64,000 nt of DNA. Origin: Apodemus sylvaticus (Eukaryota > Chordata > Mammalia > Rodentia > Muridae). Below are positions 1-12,555 of this stretch, piece by piece. The notes below the pieces were generated by a model that saw only the letters and a list, made by a program, of their open reading frames with translations, made no database searches and was not told where the DNA came from. The stretch is taken from contig NC_067490.1 of the NCBI RefSeq assembly GCF_947179515.1, forward strand, positions 32,600,925 through 32,664,924, given 5' to 3'. The position numbers were made by a program, and so were the translations under genes. Numbering within the stretch: position 1 is the first letter of the stretch; each line of letters starts with the position of its first letter.

Positions 1-2205
1 AATCCAGTGACCTAAACAGTCTGGCAAAGAGCCCATAGAATATTTTGCTTACTATGGTCTATTGAGTCTAACTAAATAGGATGTATGTCTATTCTCTTTG
101 TCTTTGCTATGTTAAGTTCTAACAATTTTGATAAGTTGACTCATATAAGAAACTGTAATATTCTGCAATGGCACACTATGAATGGATCAGAAAAAGAGAT
201 TTCCAGGCTTTGTATGAACTGTACTTATGGCCTTGTAATATTACCAATTTCTCTATTTACATTTTAAAGTTTTCTTTTGATGCTAAACGAACTTTAATTA
301 AACCTTCGACTTAAAGTTTTAAGTCTCAAACCTAACAGGGATAACACTGTAAAAACCCTAATCTTATAAAAGCTACTAACGTTGTAAACTGTTAAAAATA
401 ATTAAAACATTCAAGTCAATGCTCAGTCACCTTATAAATTAAGAAATTCCACAATATGCTCAGAACTATGCTTACAGTCCTTCAAAGTATGAATGTAATT
501 AATTTATAGGGACAAGCTTTATTTAGCTCCAGTATGTGTTTTCAAAGTTAAGCCTAAAGTAGCTAATTACATACAAGTTAATTTCATTTAAATCAGGTAT
601 ACTTAACAGAGTATGGTTCTTAGACTCCTTAGAAAGCTACTGAATATGGAATTTTAAATGTTTAAAGAAAAAGCTTCTCATGATAGAATTTCCAGCTCTT
701 CGAAGCAACTCTAAGGTCTTCAGAGAAAACACAGATGACTTTTCCCTTGATGGTAGTAATGCTAACTATCAGGCAAAGACTGTTCTATGCCTCAACAACT
801 ATCTGGGCCCTGCCCAATCTGTAAACACTTTTTGGTTGGCTGATCTACTCTGCCTCACTACATCAGGTCAACTTTCCCAATTACTTCCTCCATAGCAAAA
901 TCTCTCAGACCTTCTGGATCTGAAAGCAGAAGGGCAGTGCTGTCCTGTGCAGCAGGTGAACATGTTATCTTTTGCTGTTTGGCCATTGAACACCTACAAC
1001 CTCTGTCTCCAGTGTGAAGACCCCGAAAGACTAGGGAGACCACTTAAGTAGTCGGTAAATTTCCTTCATTTTAAATGACCATATAAACTATACTTTCTGT
1101 TATAATTTATCCTTCTTAGATCTTGGATGGTGTTGACAGCTAACTGTAGTTTCATTTCAACAGTAGCAAACAAACTAGCTCCTACCTGAAGGCAGTAGTT
1201 GCCTGTTGAATTCATTTCATGTATAAAATTAGGCTACACCTTTTGAAGCTGCTAGATCTCCTGATTACAAAAGGAGGCAGACGTGCTCTTTGCCTTGCTG
1301 GAAGACTCTCAAAGAGATAAACTAATAAAATAGGTTTCACCATAAGTATTTACTATGTGTTTTGCCATAAGTTCACTCAGTAGTCAACTATTTGTTCTCA
1401 TGGCAAATGATTGAATAGAAAGAAAAGTTACGAAAATTTATAGAAGTTATGAGTAGCTAAGGGAGTGGTTTAAGGTATGTAAATATGCAAGTTGTAAAGG
1501 TCTGAGCATGTAAAATCTTAAATAGTTTTAAAGGTCTAAGAAAGTGTTTTAAGGTGTATAAATGCAAGTTATAAAGGTCTAGAAGGTATGTAAAAAACAA
1601 GAAAAGGTTTAAATGCCTTTCCTTCTATCATGTTATTATTATATTGGGACTTCTAAAGTTCAGAGTTTTAATATTAACAAATGGAATTCTGGCAAGGTAT
1701 TAACATAGCCTCGGTAAAGCACTGACTGTATTATAATTACAAGCTCAAAAATTTTAATTTCCTTTGGTCGTCTTCTAAGTTCAGACTTAAAATTGCTTCT
1801 CATCGTGCTGAAAACATCTCTGTTCAATCTGTATATATGTAGCCCTCTGGACAAAGAAAAGAATGTTAATGCCTTTCGGATCAAATATCACTTTTAGATC
1901 TGCAAGTTGTTAGTATGACTCAACTCAAAGATATGATTACTCAAAGATGTGCAAAAATCTGTATCTTCCCTTCTATCCTTAAATACAATTAAATAAGAAT
2001 ATAAATTACTATCTGTTAATTATCTGGTGACTGGAGGCAGGCAGCCTTACTGTTTGCTTCTCACTGTCTCCTTCTAGGAGGTGGTGGCCCTGGTAAATAC
2101 CTGCTGGTGTCTGTGTCCCCTTGTTCTAGTCTTGCCCTGCTGAAAACACCTGACTCAGTTCTGCTCACTGAAAAAGCAGTTCTCGCCCTTCCTAGATTTA
2201 TATCA

Positions 2206-2208
<3 letters not shown>
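1..2208. other. Unassigned AT-rich DNA, no gene seen
   Basis: I recognise no exon, RNA gene or named repeat here. The longest frames (for example 680-895 plus and 1660-1884 minus) are short, have no family resemblance I can name and are expected by chance. One internal structure stands out: a degenerate direct repeat, 1466-1515 and 1545-1594, sharing the words GTTTTAAGGT, ATGCAAGTT and TAAAGGTCT. This suggests an old duplicated segment or part of an unrecognised dispersed repeat. Confidence 0.5.
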
Positions 2209-2246
<38 letters not shown>

Positions 2247-2262
2247 ATGTGTGCGTGTGCGT

Positions 2263-2298
<36 letters not shown>
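2209..2298. repeat. (GT)n microsatellite
   Basis: About 90 bp of alternating GT, with a central GCGTGTGCGT stretch that adds CG steps. It is followed 165 bp later by a CA tract in the opposite sense, so the two could pair as an imperfect inverted repeat. Confidence 0.97.
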
Positions 2299-2462
2299 AT
2301 TCTCCCGGAATCTCAAAATAATTTTAAAAATTAATTCTTGCCTACTGTGTTGGGGTCATCTATTGCAGGAGTTTTGGCTGCCCAGTCTGTGTTTCTGGTC
2401 AGTCGCAGGCATGGACCTGCCCAGGTGCTACCTCAGATCCACATTGGATCCACAAGTAGAAA

Positions 2463-2494
<32 letters not shown>

Positions 2495-2521
2495 ACGCAC
2501 ACACACATGCACACACACACA
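2463..2521. repeat. (CA)n microsatellite
   Basis: Nearly pure CA repeat of about 59 bp with a few A and G interruptions. It lies directly upstream of an antisense L1 tail at 2530. Confidence 0.96.
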
Positions 2522-2529
2522 GGTTAGTC

Positions 2530-2660
2530 TTTTATTTATTTGTTGTTTGTTGGTTTGTTTTGGCTACTTTATATATTTACATTTCATATGTTATCTTCTT
2601 TCCCAATTTCCCCTCCAGAAACCCCCTAGCCAGTCATCCACCTCCTGGCTATTGGTTATT
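2530..2660 (-). mobile_element. L1 3' end fragment, antisense
   Basis: Read on the minus strand this is a purine-rich L1 3' UTR end followed by AAATGTAAATA and an A-rich tail. On the plus strand it appears as TTTATTTATTT, then TATTTACATTTCATATG, then CCCC-rich sequence (CCAGAAACCCCCTAGCC). This is the same 3'-terminal arrangement as the better preserved copies at 13534 and 29180. It is short, old and carries no coding sequence. Confidence 0.7.
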
Positions 2661-4310
2661 CTTAAAAAGCCTTGGGTAATTCAATGACTCATGAATTCTT
2701 CCCCTACTGCCCTAGGCCTAGTGGAGGAAGTGGCCAGAAGCCACTTACCCTGAAACTCATGTGACTGGTTGGATTTATCTCCTCAGCTACTATATTCCCT
2801 TCTTCTCTCTCCCCTTCCCCTTCTTGGGTCCTACCCATGCAATGCTCGGAGTCCCATTGGCTACTGGCAACTTTATTGATAGATTCAAAACCAGTTGAGG
2901 ACAAGGACCTTCAGCTTCAGTAAACACACTTTCCCAATCAAAGTATCAGAGCCACCTCTGTGCAATAAAGGAGGCAATAAGCACACATAGAATGTTTAGA
3001 GAATGTTTATCTACATTTAATTAGTGCCACAATTGTGGGAGTTTCTTTCAAAATAAGATATGTAGAATAAAAAGAATTGATATACACATGAAAAATCAGA
3101 AAACGCAATGCCATTTCATAAACAAAGATAATTTGGGCAGGGAGGATTAATTGTCCACCCATATTTGGCTAACTAGAATATTAATGACTTTGTAACCATT
3201 AGAGTCTATGATAGTCAAATTTCAATGACAATATTCCTTCCATTCAACTGTAACATCCCTTGATGTCCTGGCTTTTGTGCACATTATCATTCAGACCATG
3301 TATTTTCCATGACTACATTCATGTCAACTTTTATCAACCTTCTCCTCTGAGCAGGCATCTTGTTATAACTCACATTGGATACATTCTGTATTGGCCTTTT
3401 GTCAATATTTAAGATTGCAATTTGCATCTGAATGTCACTGTGTCAGAACTGATTTGAAATATTCTTCTAACATATGACAAAGGATTATATTTAAGATAAG
3501 ATACACTTTTGTCACTTTAATGTCTTAATGATATGGATGTACTTTTTGGATAATTTAAGATTTCTTTTCTCTTAGATCTGTGAGAACAAAAGAAAGCAAA
3601 GCTCCTAGGTCCTGGTATTGAGATACTGACAGTCCCCGATGTGACTGAAAACTGAGGTGCTTTCCATCGTGAGCCTCTTGGTGTTTCTGTCATTATTCTA
3701 AAGAGGTATGACTGCAGAATTTCATCACCTGACAGCAAAATTCTTTTCTTTTCTTTTCTTTTTGACAATATTAAATCAACTTTTGCATCGGTTTTTAATC
3801 GTCTTTCTTCAAAAGTCACCATTTAAAAGAAAACGTTGCTTGAGCCTTCTGAAGACCTCTCTGCTGCGTCATCATGAAATCATTATCCTGCTTAAATGTC
3901 CTCCTAAGCAATTTCTTCTCTTTTACGGGATATATGACTTATTATGATGCTGCACTGTTATTCATCTATATCCACAAGTAACATGCAGACGCTTTGCGTT
4001 TATAATATTTAATTTCCATATTGTATAATTTTTCCATGATCAATCTTAATATTTAATTGCTTTTTCTTACTCCTCTATTTATTACTGATTTTCTTTGGTG
4101 TTTATAGTGGATATTATTGTATGCTTCATGAAGGTACTTATTTTCATATAAAGGCATTTTGGACATATTTCCCTTTAGCAGGCTTACAATCCAATTTCCC
4201 CCATTACTTCTTATCTTTAGGCCACATCATTCTCCTATAGAACTTCATATTTTATGTAGAAAAATATCATAATTAATAAACTCTTTAGATTCACAAATAA
4301 AGGGAAACAT
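2661..4310. other. Unassigned DNA, no gene seen
   Basis: No gene or clearly named repeat is supported. The stretch 2700-3000 has higher GC and may be an old LTR or other dispersed repeat, but I cannot name it. A short TTTTC-type tract lies at 3739-3762. The opposing frames 3517-3822 (minus) and 3708-3947 (plus) show no recognisable domain. Confidence 0.45.
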
Positions 4311-5060
4311 GAAACTTTTTTTTTCTTGGAGGCTGACTTGTGTTGAGCATGACAATAATTTCTATGTATGTTCATTTCTTGCAAAAAGCATTTTTCATTC
4401 TTAATGGCTAAAGAATATATATATATATATATATATACATATAGATATGTAATATCTATCCATTTCTGTTGATGAACATAGAATTCTGTTCATGATAGTG
4501 AGTAGTGCTACAATAAAAAAGTGATATGCAAATATTTTATGATGTGCTGATTGGGTATCAGTAGTAGTAGCACTGAATCATATGGTATACATAATTATAG
4601 ATTACTTTTCCGAGAAAATTTTATTGTGACTTCAACCCACAGTTGCTGGACTAATTTGCATGCCCACAATGTACAAGGGTTTCCCTTTGTCTACACGTTA
4701 GTTGCTGCTCTTTGTTTTCTTAATGGCTGACTTGACTGACAGGATATTGAGTACCAATGCAATTTTAACTTGCCTTTCCCTGATGCTAGCAATGTTGAAC
4801 ATTTTTCATGCTTATTACCCTGCCATGCTTATGTTTTTCCTTATCTTTCAATAGCTATCTGCCCATTTCATTAGCCAGTGTACTGTTGATGGAGCTGCTT
4901 GATTTCTTATTTATTTTTTGAGTTATTTTCTCTGGAATGTTCTTAATATTTATTGTCTGCTGAAAGTTTAGCCACAAAGATTTCTTCCTTGTTTGCGCAA
5001 TGTCTCTTCTCTCAATTCAGTGTGTCCTTTGCTTTGAAGAAACTTTTGAACTTTTGCAAT
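4311..5060 (-). mobile_element. Old L1 ORF2 3' segment, antisense
   Basis: The plus strand follows the reverse complement of the L1 ORF2 carboxy-terminal region in order: the end of ORF2 (about 4320-4440), the segment that normally encodes the paired-Cys C-terminal domain (4440-4720), and an upstream part ending with a reading equivalent to CTTTGCTTTGAAGAAACTTTT at 5028. Divergence is high, there are many stops, and a (TA)n tract at 4414-4437 interrupts it. It belongs to an older L1 generation than the near-identical young copies elsewhere in the window. Confidence 0.7.
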
Positions 5061-5154
5061 TAAATTGCTGAAATTGCTGGACTAATTTCACGAGTTAGTG
5101 TAATTGTCTTCAGGAGGCCTCTTCTTATGGCTGTTAACTCTTTAAATTTAATAT

Positions 5155-5415
5155 GCATATGATGTGTGTATCTGTATAGGTAGTGTGTATATCTGTGGGG
5201 GGGGGGGCAATTGCATGCCTTAGGATACCCATGAAGGTCAGAGAACAACGTTGGGTATCAATCCTTGTCTTTTACCTTTTACAACCTAAACCTGCCTCTT
5301 GCTTCACAACAGGGGTATGGTATGCCAGATGCATATTACCATGCCCACCTATAGATGGGTTCTCAAAATGGGTACCAAAATCTTCATGTTTATGTGGCCA
5401 GTGCGTTACCATCTG
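5155..5415 (-). mobile_element. SINE (B3/B4-like), antisense
   Basis: The order GT-rich stretch, then GAAGGTCAGAGAACAAC, then a stretch recalling an inverted tRNA-type B box, is that of an antisense rodent tRNA-derived SINE. An 11-G run lies at 5197-5207. The 3' half is strongly diverged, so the exact family (B3 or B4) is not certain. Confidence 0.55.
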
Positions 5416-5759
5416 ATATATATGCCTATATATTGAAATATTTTCTTTACATTATTTTTTCCTTAACAAAGTTGTCGTTTAGACAATTTGATATAGTTCT
5501 GTGGTGTTATATCTGGGTACTTTTTTCTATTTCATTGATTTTCATGTCTGATGTTTCTTAAACAGCTACATGCTATTTTCATGAATGTGGCTCAACAGTA
5601 TAACTTGAAATCAAATACAAGACCTCCAAAATTCTTTTGCTCAGCTTTGAGTTAAAAATGTGTGCAAGCCAAAGTTATGTTTTAAGTTTTAATCACTGTG
5701 CCTAATAAATCTATAAAGCAAAAAGTGTCCCTAACATATAAGCTGCTTGTCTAAGGACA
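5416..5759. other. Unassigned AT-rich DNA
   Basis: I see no gene or named repeat in this stretch. Short frames such as 5355-5561 have no recognisable features. Confidence 0.5.
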
Positions 5760-6480
5760 GATACTTTTAGAAACACTAGAGGTTGTGGTTTATATAAGAT
5801 AAAAAACCACATGGTTTCACTCACCTAAGCAAGTTTGATTGGCCCAATTGAACCAGATGTGTCTGATTACAAGTAGGCAGGATGTAGATTGGCAAGAAAT
5901 AAATCAGGATGTATGTTTGGACTATTTGGATATAGGCAGAAAGTCCACAGACAGGAAGTAAGTCAGGATATATGCTTCTCTCTGATTGGCCCTGGTGGGA
6001 AACATGTAGCCTTAAGGATTTGTCTTTATAAACCTCTGAAAAATGAGACTCACTGTGGAGGTTTAGTCTGCTGCCATGTATTATATGCTAAACTTTATAT
6101 CCAAAGGTCTATGAGTGACTTCTCATATTTAAAAGCTTCTGTTATGCAAACCTTATTTCTTGATTTGAAACTATTGGTTCAATAAATTTGGATACAGCCA
6201 TTTAGTGGAAGGATTAGAGGTAAGCGGGTTTGGATGGACCTGGCTTAAGGACTGAGATGAGAAGAGAAGGAAGAATGGGAGGGAGAGAAGGAAGACGCCA
6301 TGAGGGGAGATGAACATGAGCACAGGGCCTGGAGAAACAGCAAGTATCTGGTGTACACTGCTGGAGCGGGAGCCAGGCCAGCAATTAGAAGAATAGATTC
6401 GGGTTACCCCCAGTAATCGTGAAATAAAATAACTGTAGTCTGAGTCTCATTTCTTTGTAAGCTAGTGAGGAATAAGCATA
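5760..6480 (+). mobile_element. LTR-like block, family not identified
   Basis: The stretch has LTR-type promoter architecture: a CCAAT-box-like GATTGGC at 5984, a TATA-like CTTTATAAA at 6024-6032 and downstream AATAAA signals at 6181 and near 6423. A purine-rich part (6240-6300) lies between. I infer a solo retroviral LTR or LTR plus flanking element. I cannot fix the ends (no clear TG...CA pair or target duplication) and do not know the family. Confidence 0.4.
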
Positions 6481-6594
6481 AAGTTGTTCCTTTACAACTC
6501 AGGGCCATTTTCTAAGAACCTCAGAATGAACCTGGCCAGAGTCCTGGCCAGTACTTACTTAAAGTTTGCTTCAAAGTTGGCTCAAAATTGTCAT

Positions 6595-6715
6595 AGAAGT
6601 CTTATTCTTGCCCAGTGGAACTGACAGCTGTACAGTGGCATGTGGGTTCTGGGAAATAAACTCAGGTCTTCAGCAAGGACTCTACTATTCCGTATCTACA
6701 GCCCCTGAGTATACA
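6595..6715 (-). mobile_element. SINE fragment, antisense (weak)
   Basis: The string CATGTGGGTTCTGGGAAATAAACTCAGGTCTTC resembles the antisense B-box region of B2/B3 SINEs, shown here as positions 6638-6671. The rest of the element is not recognisable, so this is a weak call. Confidence 0.35.
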
Positions 6716-6839
6716 TCTCTGTGATACTAATCTAATAATCCGCATGAATGAGAGGCCTTTTCTTCTACCATTCTTTTGCTCTATATAGTCTTGATTGGCC
6801 TAGAATTCCCTATGTAGGTTGTCTGAACAGGTCAGTTAA

Positions 6840-7385
6840 TGACAGTGTGTGAGGATCTTTCTGAGACCTTGTTAGAAAACTCCAAGTAAACAATACAAGA
6901 GACTTGTAATCTCTGTTTCTCAATAATATGGGTTGTTCTTAAAATGTGCTTTTGTGCTCCCCTGGGTTGTTCTTGGAATATGCTTTTGTGCTTCTCCCAG
7001 GTGTCATCATAGGAGTGGGTTTCACTTTAGCTTATACATCATCTTACACATTATTATTCAGAATAATTCTTCCAAGCAGGAGTTGTCCTAGTGACTGGGT
7101 ACAATTTGAACTAATCTAACCTTCCTGACATACAAGTCTAAACTAAAGTGTCCTTGCCCTTGTGAAAATATACAACTTGGACTCAAGTGAACTTTGCTTA
7201 CATGACCTTGCTTAACCCTCAGAATATAAATTGTCTGATACCCTTAATAAAGTTACCAATTGCATGAGACTTTAGTCTGCCTCATTTTTAGGTTCTACTC
7301 TAAGGTTCATGCCTCCAAATCGAGTAACTAACTATATGTTCTGTGGTCTTTTTACTTGGTGATCCTGGGATCACAGGTATCTGAC
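6840..7385 (+). mobile_element. Probable solo LTR with duplicated U3 motif
   Basis: The block has a TATA-like AATATAAATT at 7222-7231, a polyadenylation signal AATAAA at 7246-7251 and a following U5-like CT-rich stretch, a compact arrangement typical of retroviral LTRs. Upstream, in the position of a U3 enhancer, a 33-36 bp motif starting GGGTTGTTCTT occurs twice (6930-6962 and 6964-6999). No internal retroviral sequence is attached, so a solo LTR left by recombination is the simplest reading. Family and exact ends are not established. Confidence 0.55.
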
Positions 7386-7477
7386 ACAAAATCCAGTCAC
7401 CAGGATTGAATGTTTTTTACTTCAGTAAGTTACAAAAGGACAAAAAAAATTCTTTTATCCTAATCTAATATGTAATA

Positions 7478-7499
7478 TGTGTGTGTTTGTGCATGCGCA

Positions 7500-7548
<49 letters not shown>
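7478..7548. repeat. (GT)n(AT)n compound microsatellite
   Basis: An interrupted GT tract including GCATGCGCATGT passes directly into about 30 bp of pure AT. This junction pattern recurs at 19341-19484 and near 50199. Confidence 0.96.
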
Positions 7549-7552
<4 letters not shown>

Positions 7553-9236
7553 CTAAGTTGCAGGTAAAATAAAAATCACTTTTTTTGTTTGAGGTATACA
7601 AGTAAAGAAAAGTAGAAACAAAAGCCTTTGGATAAAGGATCTTCCAAAATGTTGCATGAATTTTACACATTTCTTGGGTTGAGTAATAAAGGAGTAGACA
7701 ACTTTTCAATATTAACAACTAAAAATGTACATTAACAGTTTATCTTCTGGGATAAGAAAGAAAATGGAATTTGAGAAAAAAAAGCCAAGGTTAAGGATAT
7801 AAAGCTTGAATAATTCTAAAATTTATCCAAAGATAAATTTTGTCTTGTCTATTTAACATGAGGAAAGTATGCTGTTATTAAATACATTGATTGTTCCTCA
7901 GTATCATAGAACGGGGAAACAAGGCCTGGTAGAGGAAGCTGTTTGGGTTTTTAATCTTTTCCCCCCTTGGATACCATTGTTTTGTTTTACTATAGAAGTG
8001 AGCACTTCACATAAGGTTGAGTTCTACCTCCTCCTGTCCTGCATCTGCCTCTTTGATCTTTGACCTTAGCATGATGCACCAAGGATTACATCAGCATATG
8101 ATGGTCATCTAAATTTGAACTTCTGAGAGCCTATGAGGCAAGACAATTTTACTCAGTAACTAACATCTAGTACATGACATTCTTTCATAGCAATAAAGAG
8201 ATTATTAACACATATGGCAGTAAAAATATGATAAACAAAGTAGGTAATACTGTAGGGAGAAAAACACTGAACAAAGATTCCTCTCTGCTTCAGATCTACA
8301 AAGACTTGTAAAAAAAAAAATGTGTAAAGACCATCGAGAAATACAGAAACATGAAGACTTTTTGTGTCGTAGCAAGATATTATTGATAAAACTTCTCTTG
8401 ATCAGTTAAAAATTATAACAGTAAAACACAAACCAGCTCAAGTTCTGGCTAGGCAGTATGATATGTACATAATGTAGAGGAGATTTATGCTCTATCTTGG
8501 ATAAAATGTGATTTGTTTCCTTTTTAGCATTTTCCAAAATGTTCCTTCCGGTGTTTAGTTTAAAGAAACAGAGAATCACACAAGGCCAGGGCAAACTCTG
8601 TCCACATTGAAAGATGAGGTATCAGTTAACCAAGAGATGCAAGCATATAATTGTCAAATGAAATACTAGAAGAAAAAAAATCTTTGATGGTTCAACAGAA
8701 CTTTAAGTATAGGTAAGAAGGAAATCAATACATTGAGAACTGTATGAAATTCATTTGATGTGGGTGCAAACAGGTAAAAAGAAATTATGTGTTTGGGCAT
8801 AGGGTGGGCTAGTGGGAACCAGAGCAGAGAATATTATCTGTTTAATGATCTGAATGTGCACATACAAGTAACATCATTTTCAAAAAGAAAGCAAAATAAG
8901 AAACAATGGAAAAGAAAAATATTTAAGAACATAGTTCCTGGGCACTTAAAAATATTTCACAGTGACATATTTTAAAAATTTGGTGAGCTTTAAATCAGAA
9001 TAGTGGAAAGGTAGCATGCAGTCACATAAATAAATACAACTAGAGTCAATTACAGAAAGCCAAAGAGTTATTCTTTATGATAGCTTGAGGGTGGGAAATA
9101 ACAAGCAAATAGGTGCAAGGCATCCAGAAAGGCAACTGAAACGTCTATTCCAGTTTACTCATTAGAAAAAGTGCAAGCCAAAATAATGGAGTAGTATCTG
9201 ATGAAACATGAAACTTTATCTCCTGTGAAATTATCT
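7549..9236. other. Unassigned AT-rich DNA
   Basis: No gene, RNA gene or named repeat is supported. Open frames of about 60 residues (7869-8063 plus, 8406-8594 minus, 8787-8975 plus) are at chance length. Confidence 0.5.
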
Positions 9237-9475
9237 GTGAAAGTCAATATTGATTATCAAATTGACAGGACCTGGATTCACTTAGGAAACAGGCTCCTAG
9301 ACACTTATGAGAGACTATCTAGATGAGATTAGATGAGGTTAGCCTCTGGGCATGACTTTGGTGATTATCGTGATTAGGTTAACAGAAGTGAGAAGTCTCA
9401 TTTTAGAGGAAGGCAGCAACATGCTGGTGTGGATCCTGGTCTGAGTTAAAAGGAGAATATGAGCTGAGCAGGAAT
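9237..9475 (+). mobile_element. Possible hAT-type non-autonomous DNA transposon
   Basis: The sequence carries words typical of a rodent hAT-Charlie derived repeat (URR1/RChARR1-like) as I remember it: GATTATCAAATTGACAGGA, CCTCTGGGCATG and GTGATTAGGTTAAC in this order, followed by a TGGATCCTGGTCTGAG-like segment. A diverged relative may lie at 44798-45035. Terminal inverted repeats are not clear, so family assignment is tentative. Confidence 0.35.
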
Positions 9476-10444
9476 AGTTCTGCTAAGGATAAGAAGCATT
9501 ATTAATATACAAAGCAAGTAGCAGTAAAAGTGTTTATAACATTTTTAGAAATCTCTTACAAATAACAGCAAACTCATGTCTATCGCACCATGCCAAATTT
9601 ATTCTATGATTTTCCAAGTAAAATGGAAACATACCACTTCCCAAACCAGATATTCCAAAAGCATTAACAGAAATTATACATGCAATAGTAAAATTGAGAA
9701 GTCAGATGCTATCATTAAAAGAAGATCATATAATTAATAACAAGTACTTCTTACCCATAAAATTTATGAACAGTTATTATGATCGTTAAGTATGTAAACC
9801 AAAGGAAGTCAGAATCTTGAGTACATGGTCTGTTGTTCCAGTTATATCAAGGCCTAAAGGAGGCAAAGAGTTGATATTATGATACAGATCAAGACAGAAG
9901 CTGCCTGTTGATTTCATAGATATGACTGACACACATAAAAAAATGATAACAAGCTCCTGTAAATAGTTAGTGCCTGAATGTCACTTACTCATAAAATTCT
10001 ATCATGCATAGTAAGCTCTTTATTAATTGAAATTAATAATCTTTTATTTAGTCTATAATTTGTAAATATTTTCTACCATTTAGTAGGCTTTCTTTCATTT
10101 TATTGGTAGTATAGTTTAATGAACCAAGAATATAAAAGTCAGTTGAAATCAGCAATGTGTATGAACTATATTCTTTCTAAAGTTGTTTCAGCTGTATCAA
10201 GTCTTTTGAAATCACATGACAGTAAGGATGTGGAGGACTCTGAACCTGCAAAGCATGTTATTAAATATTACTAGGGCTTTCAATGAATTTGAACATTGTT
10301 TTAGCTATATTGGTTTTATAGCAATTAATTGATAAACCAGGAGTGCCATAGCTTAGCTACTTTTCTCATTTTTTTTTCTGGCACTGTTTTATGGTTGCAT
10401 GCAAACAAATATCTCACTTTGAGTAGGTTAGTTTCTATATTGTT
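9476..10444. other. Unassigned AT-rich DNA
   Basis: Nothing recognisable: no coding frame of note, no SINE or LINE signature. Confidence 0.5.
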
Positions 10445-12555
10445 TCTTCTTTTATGTTACCTTATAATTGATGACAATTTTTTTTAAATTGTAATAGATT
10501 CGTGTCTCATACATCCCAACTACGTTTTCTGCTCCCTCCCTTCTCTCTACTTCCATTCTCCTTCTGTTTCCTCTTTAGAAAAATTCAGGCCTCCAAGAGA
10601 TGACAGCCAAAAAAAGATCGAACAAGATCCAATAAGGCAGGGGGAGAAATCTCTCATATAAAGGGTGGACAAGGCAACTAAATAGGAAGAAATGACTTTC
10701 AAGAACAGGCAAGAGTCAGAGATACAACCCATCCCACCATTAGTAATCTCAAAAAACTAACAAAGCTCACAACAATAACATATACAGAGAGGACCTGGTT
10801 CAGACCCCTTCAGGCCCCATTCTTGCCATTACCATCTCCGTGAGGTCATGTGAGCCCTGCCTAGATGATTTAGTGGTCTCTGTTCTCCAAATGTTATCCA
10901 TCCCTTTTGACTCCTACTGTCCTTCCTCCCCTAATTCCCTAGGCTTCTGCAGTGTCTGATAGGAGAGACCCAACCCAATGGAGACCCCTAATTTTCCTCT
11001 TCAATTTAGACTCTTTCATTGCATAATGCCTATGAATCCACTCCCATCTGCTGCCAGAAGACTATGACATGATGATGAATAGACAAGACATCGATCTATG
11101 AGTATAGCAGAATATCAGTAGGAATAAACTGGCTGATTATTTTTCTTGCTACTCTGTTTGGTTCTATCCTAGATCTCTAGGCTATTCATTTTCTGGTATA
11201 TGGTTGTCCAGGAAGCAAAGGACATGGGCTCCCTGTCATAGTGTGGGCCTCAAGTTAACCCAAACATTGATTGGCCATTTCCACAGGTTTTGTGCCTCCA
11301 TTCCCCCAGCACATCCTACAATCAGAACAGATTGTAGGTCGAGGTTTTTCTTGCTAGATTGATATCCATGCTTCTCTTTTTGGAGTCTGAAAAGTTCTGT
11401 CTTATACCAAAAAGACTAAAATGTAGAAATGAAGATGCAAGTCCCATACCTTTCTATGTTCAATAAGCTGTGTGGAAGTTGGTCTCAGCGATAGGGTCTG
11501 TCAGTTTTCAGAGAGCAACTTTCTATTCTAGCCACAGCCTGGGTTGTTTAGGGATCTCCCGAGTACCTCTTTGTCCATAACTTAATCAAATGTAATCTAA
11601 TTGTACCACTAGAAGCCTTGCTTAGCTACAAAACATGGCCAGTTTAGACTCTCAATTCTCTATTACTAGGAATCCTAATGAGGGTCACCCTCATTGATTC
11701 CAGGAAGTATCCATTGCACTAGATTTCCACAGTCCTCTCAAATGACCCTCAATTCCAGGTGTCTCTCCATGCAATTTCTCTACACCCCCCCCATTCATCT
11801 GATTGCTCCTACTCCCATCCCTACCCAGCCCCAATCTGCCTGTATAATCTTGTCTGTGTCCCCCTCCTCAGGGAGATCCATACTTCTTTCCTATACTTCT
11901 TTTTCTCACCTAACATTTCTAAGTCTGTGGATTGTAGCTTGATTGTCATTTGCTTGACAGCTAATATCCACTTATAAGTGAGTACATATCATGTTTGTCT
12001 TTCTAGGTCTGGGTTACCTAACTCAGGATGATATTTTTTATTTCTAGTTTCATCCATTTGCCTGAATTTTTAATGATGTCATTTTTTAAAATCACAGAGT
12101 AATATTCAATTTTGTAAACTTATCACGTTTTCTTTATTCATTCTTCAGCTGAGGGACATCTAGGTTGTATCAAGTTTCTGGCTATTATGGATAAAGCTTC
12201 AGTGAACAGTGAATTGATCAAGAGTTCTTGTAGTATAATAGAGTATCCATTGGATATATGCCCAAGAGTTGTATACCTAGGTCTTGAGGTAGATCAATTC
12301 CCAGTTGTCTGATGAACCAACATATTGATTTTCATAGTGATTGTACAAGTTTGCACTCCAACCAACAATGGAGACAGGTTCCCTAACTCCACATCCTGGC
12401 CAGAATGAGCTGTCACTTACTTCTTCTTGAACTTATCCATTTTGACAGGTATAAAATGGAATCTCAGAGTAGTTTTAATTTGTGTTTCCCTGATAGCTAA
12501 GGATGCTGTAAGTTTCTATAAGTGTTTTTCAGCTATTTGAGATTCCTCTTATAAG
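10445..12555 (-). mobile_element. L1 (Lx-like) 3' half, antisense
   Basis: Reading along the plus strand one meets, in reverse, the L1 3' terminus (T-rich, 10478-10500), a long 3' UTR (10500-11900) and the ORF2 carboxy-terminal region (11960-12555). Recognisable reversed ORF2 landmarks include AATATCCACTTATAAGTGAG (11966-11985), the region equivalent to GGATATATGCCCAAGAG (12252) and CCTAACTCCACATCCTGG near 12381. Many stops and indels show an old, dead copy. Parts of its 3' UTR (about 11450-11700) match the piece at 51830-52115 by eye, so both belong to the same L1 generation. Confidence 0.8.
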
